The notes under the pieces were generated by a model. That model had not been told where the DNA came from. It did no database searches and saw only the letters and a list, made by a program, of their open reading frames with translations. A program made the position numbers and the translations under genes. This document shows, piece after piece, positions 8,612-16,914 of a DNA stretch of 21,856 nt. The DNA is from CG-Epi1 sp964634895. Lineage in GTDB: Archaea > Thermoplasmatota > Poseidoniia > MGIII > CG-Epi1. The stretch is taken from positions 1 to 21,856 of the forward strand of contig CAZWJS010000023.1 of NCBI GenBank assembly GCA_964634895.1. The letters are read 5' to 3'. Numbering within the stretch: position 1 is the first letter of the stretch; each line of letters begins with the position of its first letter.

Positions 8612-9616
8612 CTATTCCACAGTCACTGCAGGAACTTCAACAGTCATTAACAGTTCAGCTATAATCTCTTCAACCTTTACACCACGAATGCGAGCTTCAG
8701 GTTTCAGAATTACACGATGGCCAAGAACTGGAATTGCCGACCTCTTAACATCATCAGGAATAACATAATCTCGGCCTGATAAAACAGCTAAAGCTCTTGA
8801 GAGTTTAAACAAACCAAGACTTCCACGTGGACTTGAACCAACTGCAACTCTCGAATCTCTACGAGTCGACTGTACTAAAGCAACAATATAATTCATCACC
8901 TCTTTCTTAACGTAAACCTCCTCAACAGACTCATGCATCTCAACAACCTTTTCAGGTGTTGCTCTAGATTTAACTACAAAAGAATCTTTTTTACGTTCTG
9001 AACGGCCTTGTAATATGCCCGCTTCAACATCTTCATCAGGATATCCTACACTTAATTTTATCAAAAATCTGTCCATTTGGGCCTCTGGAAGTGGATACGT
9101 TCCTTCATACTCTATTGGATTTTGTGTTGCAAGGACAATGAAAGGATCGGCAAGTTTGTGGGTTGTACCCTCAATAGTTATCTGCTTTTCCTGCATAGCT
9201 TCTAACAAAGCTGCCTGTGTTTTAGGAGGAGCACGATTTATCTCATCTGCCAATAAAACATTACAAAATATAGGTCCTTTTCTAAACTTGAATTTATTTT
9301 TCTCAGGATCATAAAAATATGAACCTGTAATATCAGCTGGGAGTAAATCAGGAGTGAATTGAATTCTTTTAAATTCACAACCCAAAGAATCGGCGAGTGT
9401 ATTTGACATAAGTGTTTTAGCTAAACCTGGAAAATCTTCAAAAAGAATATTGCCATTAGCTAAAACGCCAGCCATTAACATCTCTATAGTTTGTTCCTTT
9501 CCTAATACTACACTAGAAATTTCGTCACTTATCGCTTTAGCTGCCTTATTCGTCTTTTTAACAGAATTAGAACGTTTCTGTGTTATTGCATCTGCTTCAA
9601 CTACGACGTTATTCAA
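8612..9616 (-). CDS. MoxR family AAA+ ATPase
   Basis: A 334-residue cytosolic ATPase of the MoxR class. Walker A is EDFPGLAKT (residues 60-68, Lys67), Walker B is LLADEINRAPPKTQAALLEA (121-140, Asp124 and Glu125), sensor 1 is ATQNP (163-167), and GSSPRGSLGLFKLSRA (260-275) lies in the helical lid with Arg264 as the likely sensor 2 residue. All ATP-handling residues are present, so it should be active. MoxR proteins act as chaperone-like remodelers for DUF58/von Willebrand A partners. The start is a TTG: the frame opens only four codons earlier after a stop, and no ATG or GTG precedes the conserved core (the next Met is residue 46). The TTG is 1 nt after the stop of the DUF4350 gene, indicating translational coupling. 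Confidence 0.93.
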   Translation of the reverse strand: MNNVVVEADAITQKRSNSVKKTNKAAKAISDEISSVVLGKEQTIEMLMAGVLANGNILFEDFPGLAKTLMSNTLADSLGCEFKRIQFTPDLLPADITGSYFYDPEKNKFKFRKGPIFCNVLLADEINRAPPKTQAALLEAMQEKQITIEGTTHKLADPFIVLATQNPIEYEGTYPLPEAQMDRFLIKLSVGYPDEDVEAGILQGRSERKKDSFVVKSRATPEKVVEMHESVEEVYVKKEVMNYIVALVQSTRRDSRVAVGSSPRGSLGLFKLSRALAVLSGRDYVIPDDVKRSAIPVLGHRVILKPEARIRGVKVEEIIAELLMTVEVPAVTVE

Positions 9617-9617
9617 A

Positions 9618-10919
9618 TTACCACGTACTCAATTTTTTAGATATGCTCCTAAGGTCATTTGGCGTTATCTTGTTAGGACTACCAAGAAGCATCTTAAATT
9701 CTTCATCTAAGGCCACATTATAATGCTTAAGTAAATTAGGAAGAATAGATAACCTATCCTTTCTAGATTTGTCATCAAACTCGTAAAATTGATATTTCAA
9801 ACGTAAACGCTCTAGAAAAACTTCTTGCAAAACTTTAATTCCTTTATCTAAATTATGGCCGTAAGAACGGAACGGCCTCGGCTTACGTATATCAAAAATA
9901 TGAAACCACTTTTTAGGTTCTGGTTGACGCAAAGAAAGGGACATCGTTAGAATAATTACTGCAACCAGTACATTTAATCGAATAATCTGAAGAATAAGAG
10001 TATCTCCTGCAAGTAAAAAATAAAAGCCTAATGCAGCCTGAAACAAACTAGCTCCAAATGATTCCTGAGTATGTCTCGATTCATCAAATAAAATTTGACC
10101 ATCTAATTCAATCATAGATTCAATTACTGCCATTACAAAGTCTGAATTTCTATCCTCATTCCACATTAGATTTATCGGTAAACTTGAATCTGCAATAAAA
10201 ACTGCAGAACCAAGAGACTTTCCCTCAGAACTTAAAATACATTCTACTCCTAAAGCAAATCCTGAGATGGGTGCAGTTTCATCATCAGGTGTTATCATTC
10301 CATTATCATCTAAATCAATCCAAGAATTAGATGAAGTACTCATAAAAACATTTTTCGTCCATAAAAAATTTGGAGACCAAAGATTTAGGTATTGAGAACC
10401 TAAATCCTTTATTGCTACAGGTTCATTTAACAAAACCTCATAATATTGTTCATCAATTTTAGCTGTACTCTCGATTAAAGAAACATTGTCACGATAATTT
10501 CTATCCCAAAGTTGATGTTTAACGAATTCAATAGCAAAAAGTTCAGCAATGGTATTAGAATAATCAAAATCGCCAAAAACCAATAAATTACCTCCCTTCT
10601 CCATATATCTAACTATTATATCTAATTCAAGCTTAGTGTAAGGAGACTCCGACCCTACTATAACAAAAACTGTTGATGAAGGATTGCTAATTTCATCGAG
10701 AACTGCAGGATTTGAAAGAACCGCACTTACATTATATGATGCCTCAGGATTATTTTCCAATGCACTACGAAAATCAGAAACATCATTCCAATCATCATCA
10801 TAGGCTGATAATTGAGGATCCCGTTCAACTACAATCTGCAACAATGGAAATAAAATAAGGGTACTAACTGTAACTGTAACAAACAAAATTATAACACCTG
10901 AACGGCTAGAAATTTTCAT
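9618..10919 (-). CDS. DUF4350-like membrane protein
   Basis: A 433-residue membrane protein with an N-terminal anchor (about residues 9-30), an external region, and one or two membrane segments near 290-330 followed by a basic cytoplasmic tail of about 100 residues. Residues 82-118 read as a strand, then ELDIIVRYMEKGGNLLVFGD, the pattern of DUF4350 (related to the GldG/ABC-accessory fold, a catalytically dead amidotransferase-like domain). ILFDESRHTQ (276-285) resembles the conserved Asp-Glu-x-His segment just before the second membrane part in this family. DUF4350 genes commonly sit with MoxR/DUF58 genes. The ATG lies 4 nt after the stop of the giant upstream gene, and GAGTGA just before it can serve as a ribosome binding site. 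Function within the complex is unknown. Confidence 0.78.
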   Translation of the reverse strand: MKISSRSGVIILFVTVTVSTLILFPLLQIVVERDPQLSAYDDDWNDVSDFRSALENNPEASYNVSAVLSNPAVLDEISNPSSTVFVIVGSESPYTKLELDIIVRYMEKGGNLLVFGDFDYSNTIAELFAIEFVKHQLWDRNYRDNVSLIESTAKIDEQYYEVLLNEPVAIKDLGSQYLNLWSPNFLWTKNVFMSTSSNSWIDLDDNGMITPDDETAPISGFALGVECILSSEGKSLGSAVFIADSSLPINLMWNEDRNSDFVMAVIESMIELDGQILFDESRHTQESFGASLFQAALGFYFLLAGDTLILQIIRLNVLVAVIILTMSLSLRQPEPKKWFHIFDIRKPRPFRSYGHNLDKGIKVLQEVFLERLRLKYQFYEFDDKSRKDRLSILPNLLKHYNVALDEEFKMLLGSPNKITPNDLRSISKKLSTW

Positions 10920-10923
10920 TTTA

Positions 10924-13900
10924 TCACTCAGAATTGTTATTATTAAGATCTAAACTTTCAATTAAAGTTCGTAGCGCAGATACTGCATTAAGCCTATGAT
11001 CATCGTCCAAATCCTTAGTAGTATAATCAGCCTCCTCATAAAGACCAGTTAATCTAGCTACAGAATCATGATCTAGCGACAAAGCTTCTTGTAAAGCTTG
11101 CTGGAATTCTCTAACCGTCTCAAAATGTCGACGCAGATAACCATAACCCTGAAGAACTTTACACATTTCTTTGTAAGAAAATACAATTGAATCTCTATAG
11201 TCCATATTTGATTCAAGGGCAAGAGCAGTCGATTCTAAAATCCTCTGAATCTCTCGCAAGTGACGCTCCCTGTACCATTTCCATCCAATCATAATCCCTG
11301 ATGATGAAACTAATACTGCTCCAATAATTACCCAAAGTGCATAACTTGATTCTTGAACTGGAGCTCGATAGACTATAGTTGACTCAATCTCACTTGCAAT
11401 ATAATATTCATCACCCGTGTATACTACCTTTACATTAATAGGATTCGTTGAATTACCTGAATAAATTGAATCAAAAGTAACAGTTCCATTAGAATCCGTT
11501 ATAACCATCATAGTCATACCTGTTGGCTCTAGAGATACCAAAAGTGAAGCCCCAGACACAGGTTTTCCATCAAAAGTTTGCAACTTAACTGTCCCTGAAT
11601 ATGGTTGATTATATTCTAAAGAACTAGGAACTTCAAGAACGATAACAGTTTGGCCCTGTATGAACAATTGAGAGGTTGTAGAATTTCTAACATACATATC
11701 ATTCCCTGCAAACGTTGCCGTTAGATTATGATGTCCTAAATCAATAACTAATGGAATTCTCATATAAACCTCAAACATTCCGGTTGAATCAGTAGTACCA
11801 TCTATTGGGAAGCCTGACTCAAGAACTACACGAACATCTATACCTTCTATAGGTCTATCTGCCTTATCAAAAACGTATCCTTTGATTGTAACACTACTAT
11901 TTGTAACACCTTCAAAATCTTCCATAGATATTCTAGTATTATGATAAACTTGTAATTGCCATGTTGACGAAGAAGGTAGATAGAAATCTTCAGCGAGATA
12001 CTGGACTGTAATTGCATTAGAACCTGCATCACTATCATAAGGAACCATATACTCATAGAAAAATGAACCATTACTTGTAGTTACTAAAGTATCAATATAT
12101 TGTCCATGAAAGTAAAAATTTAGTTCAGTACTCAACGGATTACCCATGTCATCAACAATTTGACCACTAAAATTGAACGATTCTCCAACTAAAACTTCTG
12201 GAGATGAATTAATTGATATCGAAGTAGCTGCAATTACTGTAATCACTTGAACTTGAGTATTTGGTAGATAATAACCAATGCCATCATAGTTCCATATTGC
12301 ATTATAAGTACCTAATCCCGTAGAGGAAGACACTGTGATATCCTTTTGAACATAACCCTCTGAATTAGTTGACAATTGATACTGCTTGTTCAAGAAAGAT
12401 AAATTAACAACTTGACTAGATAGAGGAACACCAAGATCATCAACAAGATAAGCATCTAAAACAAACTCTTGAACACGTAAAACCTCTAAGGGATTAACTT
12501 GGAAAACTGTTTTGGCCAATACCTCAGAACTAACATGAATATCTGAGCTGGTATACAAATATGAACCATTGTATTGTACATTCACTTCATGAAGACCCAA
12601 AAGCGTTACAGAATCAATAAATAAATCATAATTGTATGAACCTAAATCACCAGTAGTTGTATTTCCTAAGTAAATTTCATCAAAGTATATATCTAAATTC
12701 TGACCAGAAAGGCCAGTTCCAACAGTGTCTCTTAAAACTCCAGAAACTACTGATGATGAATTTCTGAAACCACCAAGCCAATTTACTGATATTTCAGTGT
12801 CTCTCATAACTAAAACCTGGCCTGAATCTGAAGAACCTCTTAAGAAATTTTGATCATTAACTAAGGCTTTAAACGTGTGATTACCTGCAATAGTATCATA
12901 GGGCAAAACAAATTCTCCACTAAATTCTCCATTGAATGAAGTGACCGTTGTTCTTGTTATATCATTCCATAATATTTTTATTTCTCGATCAAGTGGGACA
13001 CCTAAGTCATTCTCAATAAAACCTTCAAATGTAATGTTTTCACCAGCTATAACTACATCTGATAAAGATGTAATTTCAATTTCAGTATGACCCCATATAG
13101 TATAATTTGCAACGTGATTAGAAGAAAGATAGTAACCAATTTCTCCAAAATTGAGTTCAACTGGAATTATACCAACAGGATGGTCATCATCAGAACATTC
13201 CCAATCTTCTTCACAAACAAAGCTAAAGGTTCCATTAGAGTCTCCAGTTACTTTCTTTATGTATTCATCATTCCAAAAAATATTGACTTCAAGCTCCTCA
13301 ACCGCTTGCCCCCTATCATCAAGAATAGTGCCATTAAACCATATAGTTTCACCTCTAACAATTTCTTGATCAGGTAAAAATATAACTGTCTCAGAAACTA
13401 CTGTGAATTGAACCGTAGTTGATGCATTGTCATAATAAGGAGCTGTTGTATTATCAAAAACTGCCTGAACCGAAACCTTACCTAAAACTTGAGCATTAGG
13501 AACTAAATAATTCTTGCTAAAAGAACCTCCAAATTCAGTTGTAGAAAATCCATCTAAATCATTAACACCCCAAACAAATGTCAAATCAATACCTGATATA
13601 CCAAAAGATAGTTCATCACGTGCAAATCCTGTAATCATAATGTCTGAATCCCGAAGAACTTGTTTTTCTTCAATAAATATTATTACTTTACGATGTAAAT
13701 AGACACTAACCGAACTGGTATCTGATAAATTTAAACCTTGCTCTGAATAACTAAGCTTAATTTTGTGTTCACCTACCGAAAGATAAGAAGAATCCGGAGT
13801 ATATACAAAATTAAAACTTCCTTCAGTAACGAAAGATTGGAGGAAAACATCGTCAAAATAAAGATCTATTACTCCTGAAAAAAGTGTTCCATTATCTAAT

Positions 13901-16830
13901 GACAGATTACCTGCAACAGTCATATTCTCACCAGGATAGAAATGAACTTTATCTACTTGGACGTTTATCACTGATTGCTGAAAAACAACCGAATTTTGTT
14001 CACTAGAGGTTCCTGTATGCAACAAACTCCCTGTGAATGCGGCTGACCATGTTACGTTGCCTAAACTATAATCTGAAGGGAAGGCATATTCAAATGAAAA
14101 ATCACCGTCCGTTTCTGTAATTAATGTAGAAATTTGAACATCAGCCAATTTCAAAATTATTTCCTCGTTAGCAAGTGGTTCTCCTAAATGATCTTGCAAT
14201 TCACCCTCAAAAATAACATTAGTACCACGAGTGATTTTCAATGAATCAGAATCTAATAAAATCTCACTCTCACCCAAAACAGTGAAATCTAGATTAATCT
14301 TTTCATCAGGTAATGTAATCTCTTCGCTATCAAAGGTTACAATCACAGTATAATCTCCTGCAGCTATATCCTCTGGCACTATCAAATTAAAAGACCAGTT
14401 AACTTCGACAACTTCCATTCGAGATAACTCAATACCATTAAGAACAATTGTAATATTTCCATTGGCTATTGCAACATCAGAAACTGTTCCATTAACCCAG
14501 AAACTATTACCTACCAATTGTTCTGAAGGCGAAATTTCTGCCGTGAGATTCACCGTTGATTCTAAGATAATCAAATCTGTCTCCATAGAAGTTTCATCAA
14601 GGTAAGTAGAACCATCAAAAGAGTAACCAATGTTATAATCATCATCTGCCTCAGGTTGAGTATTGCTGTCCTCAGGAACTGTCCAACTAAATACAAAATT
14701 ACCAAAATTGTCAGTTACTGCGGAACCAATCTCACATCTATATCTATTATCTCTAGTACAACGGTTTGAACTCCAATGTTTGGGATCTTCCCAAATTTCG
14801 AATTCTACCGTTTGATTAGAAGCACCTATACCACCTATATCTTCTAAGACTCCAGAAATAACCAACTCTTGTCCTTTACCTACTGATGCTGGAGCATTGA
14901 CTGTCAAATTAGTATCTGAATGAACCTCTATATTCTCAGGACCATCTACGCCCAGAAATCCTTCCTTGTAGGATGCAGCATATATCTCATTTACACCAGG
15001 AATAGCCTGAAGAAATTCAGTTACATTGACATCAAAATTGCCTGAATTATCGGTTAATCCATTGCCAATTTCAAAAATTGGTTCTTCGTGATTAACATCC
15101 CACATCCCAAATCCTACTGGAAAATTTATTAATCTAGTGTTATTTTGATTCTCAACATATCCTTGAATTCTAATTATATCACCTTTGTCTACTTGATTAT
15201 TTGGAGAAATGCTAGAAATAACAATAGTTACTTGCTCACCTTCCATGTCATCTATATCATCTGGCTCCATCTCATCAAAATCAAAAGTATCTCCATCCTC
15301 TTCTCCTTCATCTGGTCTATCTAGTGTATTACTACTGCCAGTCCCACCTAGGTTTATCCTTTTCCAATGGCTAGGTGAAAATGTGACATTGTCTTCAGGA
15401 ACATAAACTTCTACAAAAGCATGAGCTTCATTTGAGACATACCTAGTTGGAGCCCCAAGTGCTAAAGCTGTAACAAAAAATCCAAATGAACGATGACGAC
15501 AGGCACCAATTCCATTAATGCAAATAGATTGGTAAATATCCCAAGGAGGTTCTGCATCTGGAACATCCCCCTCACCTTCTATGAATGCAGAGAAATACCA
15601 TGTCAAATTACCAATTATTTTTGCTAAATTAGTCTCGGGAGTACCATTTTCTGGCCAAAGCCAATACAATGGTTCGTTGGCAATTGTCCCATTATCATGT
15701 CTATATTGTAGGAAGTCTCTTACATTTTCTTTAACTTCATTTTCATTATTAATAGGTCTTTTAGCTTCTTCAGGAATATCATCTAAGGTTAAATCCTCAG
15801 AGATAGGCCTATTGAAATAAGACCCATTTGTCCCCATTCTATATCTCAGATCAATAACCGTATTTTCATTTCCTTTGATGTAATAATTATCTGCATTGTC
15901 TTTGAAAAACTGCACATCCACCCCTGATGCATTCGGATTGTAATCAATTATATCAGCATCTGGAGAAACAGATGGAATCATAGTATATTCAGATGTACTA
16001 AGAGTTATTCCCATCCAAATCCAACCCTCAAAAATATTTGAATAACCCTCGAAATTTGTTGGATATATCTCATATTTAGTTGAGTTATAATTATACATTG
16101 TATATGGATTAGAATTATCATCACCATCATAGTCCAAAGCGTCCAAAGATGTCCACCTTTTCAGTGTTCCTAAAACAGGGTCAAAAATCTCATAAATTGT
16201 TACGTTGCCATCTGTAGCTCCTGTATCTGGATTAGTTCCATCAGGTTCACCCGGATCAACCGGTGGAGGGTCCTCTCCATCTGGATCACCATCATCATCA
16301 CTATCTTCATCACAAGGATTTGTTCCTTCTTCATATTCACGAAGGTTATCTGAACCATCGCCATCAGGGTCCCCAAATTTATCACCAGAATCCATGGGAT
16401 CTAGGCCACATCCATCTACCACTCTATCAGAGTAAGAATCTTCCCAGCCGTCTGGCATTCCGTCTTGATCTGTATCTTTAGCATAAGGATTAGTGTCCCA
16501 ATAAAATTCTAAATAATTGGCTAACAAATCATCATCACTATCTGCAGAATCATCAGTCGCATTGCGAGGATTAAATCCGTAATATACTTCCCAACCATCC
16601 CAAGCAAGGCCATCATCTGTATCCTTGTCATTTGGATTAGTATTGTTGTAATATTCTTCTAAGTTAGTATACTTCTCTTCATCAGATAATTCTCCGTCTC
16701 TATTAGCATCATAACCATCACTGTCATTGTCTTCATCTGGGTCAATATCTGCTGAAACTGGAAACGAAGCAAGCGGTGAAAATAATAAAATAAGAATCGC
16801 GAATATTGCAAGAAATTTCTCCTTATTCAT
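10924..16830 (-). CDS. Giant surface transglutaminase-like protein with Ig-like repeats and DUF4129-like tail
   Basis: A protein of 1968 residues from this ATG (residue numbers here count from the farther in-frame ATG at 16881; subtract 17). Order: signal peptide or anchor (18-44); Asp-rich thrombospondin-3/EF-like Ca loops (45-205); a region I do not recognise (225-410); transglutaminase-like core (about 415-515) with GACRHRSFGFF (Cys461) and NEAHAFVEVY (His487); an acidic linker (515-548); about 13 Ig-like/carboxypeptidase-regulatory-like beta repeats (548-1840) with recurring DDLGxPL turns; one membrane helix (1846-1868); and a cytoplasmic tail (1890-1975) with ETVREFQQAL and LTGLYEEADY, typical of DUF4129. 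The third catalytic position, normally Asp after Trp506, is Asn510. The start at 16830 is chosen because a signal peptide follows it and a TATA-like box lies just upstream, inside the longer frame. Role inferred: envelope surface protein served by the MoxR module. Confidence 0.85.
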   Translation of the reverse strand: MNKEKFLAIFAILILLFSPLASFPVSADIDPDEDNDSDGYDANRDGELSDEEKYTNLEEYYNNTNPNDKDTDDGLAWDGWEVYYGFNPRNATDDSADSDDDLLANYLEFYWDTNPYAKDTDQDGMPDGWEDSYSDRVVDGCGLDPMDSGDKFGDPDGDGSDNLREYEEGTNPCDEDSDDDGDPDGEDPPPVDPGEPDGTNPDTGATDGNVTIYEIFDPVLGTLKRWTSLDALDYDGDDNSNPYTMYNYNSTKYEIYPTNFEGYSNIFEGWIWMGITLSTSEYTMIPSVSPDADIIDYNPNASGVDVQFFKDNADNYYIKGNENTVIDLRYRMGTNGSYFNRPISEDLTLDDIPEEAKRPINNENEVKENVRDFLQYRHDNGTIANEPLYWLWPENGTPETNLAKIIGNLTWYFSAFIEGEGDVPDAEPPWDIYQSICINGIGACRHRSFGFFVTALALGAPTRYVSNEAHAFVEVYVPEDNVTFSPSHWKRINLGGTGSSNTLDRPDEGEEDGDTFDFDEMEPDDIDDMEGEQVTIVISSISPNNQVDKGDIIRIQGYVENQNNTRLINFPVGFGMWDVNHEEPIFEIGNGLTDNSGNFDVNVTEFLQAIPGVNEIYAASYKEGFLGVDGPENIEVHSDTNLTVNAPASVGKGQELVISGVLEDIGGIGASNQTVEFEIWEDPKHWSSNRCTRDNRYRCEIGSAVTDNFGNFVFSWTVPEDSNTQPEADDDYNIGYSFDGSTYLDETSMETDLIILESTVNLTAEISPSEQLVGNSFWVNGTVSDVAIANGNITIVLNGIELSRMEVVEVNWSFNLIVPEDIAAGDYTVIVTFDSEEITLPDEKINLDFTVLGESEILLDSDSLKITRGTNVIFEGELQDHLGEPLANEEIILKLADVQISTLITETDGDFSFEYAFPSDYSLGNVTWSAAFTGSLLHTGTSSEQNSVVFQQSVINVQVDKVHFYPGENMTVAGNLSLDNGTLFSGVIDLYFDDVFLQSFVTEGSFNFVYTPDSSYLSVGEHKIKLSYSEQGLNLSDTSSVSVYLHRKVIIFIEEKQVLRDSDIMITGFARDELSFGISGIDLTFVWGVNDLDGFSTTEFGGSFSKNYLVPNAQVLGKVSVQAVFDNTTAPYYDNASTTVQFTVVSETVIFLPDQEIVRGETIWFNGTILDDRGQAVEELEVNIFWNDEYIKKVTGDSNGTFSFVCEEDWECSDDDHPVGIIPVELNFGEIGYYLSSNHVANYTIWGHTEIEITSLSDVVIAGENITFEGFIENDLGVPLDREIKILWNDITRTTVTSFNGEFSGEFVLPYDTIAGNHTFKALVNDQNFLRGSSDSGQVLVMRDTEISVNWLGGFRNSSSVVSGVLRDTVGTGLSGQNLDIYFDEIYLGNTTTGDLGSYNYDLFIDSVTLLGLHEVNVQYNGSYLYTSSDIHVSSEVLAKTVFQVNPLEVLRVQEFVLDAYLVDDLGVPLSSQVVNLSFLNKQYQLSTNSEGYVQKDITVSSSTGLGTYNAIWNYDGIGYYLPNTQVQVITVIAATSISINSSPEVLVGESFNFSGQIVDDMGNPLSTELNFYFHGQYIDTLVTTSNGSFFYEYMVPYDSDAGSNAITVQYLAEDFYLPSSSTWQLQVYHNTRISMEDFEGVTNSSVTIKGYVFDKADRPIEGIDVRVVLESGFPIDGTTDSTGMFEVYMRIPLVIDLGHHNLTATFAGNDMYVRNSTTSQLFIQGQTVIVLEVPSSLEYNQPYSGTVKLQTFDGKPVSGASLLVSLEPTGMTMMVITDSNGTVTFDSIYSGNSTNPINVKVVYTGDEYYIASEIESTIVYRAPVQESSYALWVIIGAVLVSSSGIMIGWKWYRERHLREIQRILESTALALESNMDYRDSIVFSYKEMCKVLQGYGYLRRHFETVREFQQALQEALSLDHDSVARLTGLYEEADYTTKDLDDDHRLNAVSALRTLIESLDLNNNNSE
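11362..15240 (-). repeat. Array of about 13 Ig-like beta repeats
   Basis: Within the giant protein, units of roughly 90-100 residues recur. Each has a Gly/Asn opening strand, a turn such as LGEPLANEE, LGVPLDRE, LGVPLSSQ or MGNPLSTE, a strand like IDLYFDD or ILWND, a TxSNGxF segment, and an ending like GxHxxxVxY. The units are diverged, so this is an old protein-level repeat rather than a recent DNA repeat. Such arrays act as stalks that hold a domain away from the membrane. Confidence 0.7.
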
Positions 16831-16860
16831 TTGCACACTCACGCGTAGGACGCAATGTTT

Positions 16861-16873
16861 GTATAAATAAAAG
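16861..16873 (-). promoter_or_regulatory. TATA-like box of the giant transglutaminase gene
   Basis: The minus strand reads CTTTTATTTATAC, centred about 36 nt before the ATG at 16830, predicting a leader of about 10 nt that includes GTGAG. Because the box lies downstream of the alternative ATG at 16881, the shorter protein is favoured. Confidence 0.5.
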
Positions 16874-16895
16874 TATGCCAAATATTTCTGAAGAC

Positions 16896-16901
16896 AAAAA
16901 A
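16896..16901 (-). terminator. U6 tract after the 998-residue protein gene
   Basis: Six T on the minus strand, about 13 nt after the TGA stop at 16915-16917, and upstream of the next TATA-like box. This suggests that the 998-residue gene and the giant gene are separate transcripts, though read-through is possible with so short a tract. Confidence 0.4.
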
Positions 16902-16914
16902 TTACGAATGAATA

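Noticed and set aside
16831..16881. N-terminal extension of the giant protein to the ATG at 16881
   Set aside because: The added 17 residues precede a good signal peptide, and the TATA-like box at 16861-16873 lies inside the extension, so a transcript from it could not include that ATG.
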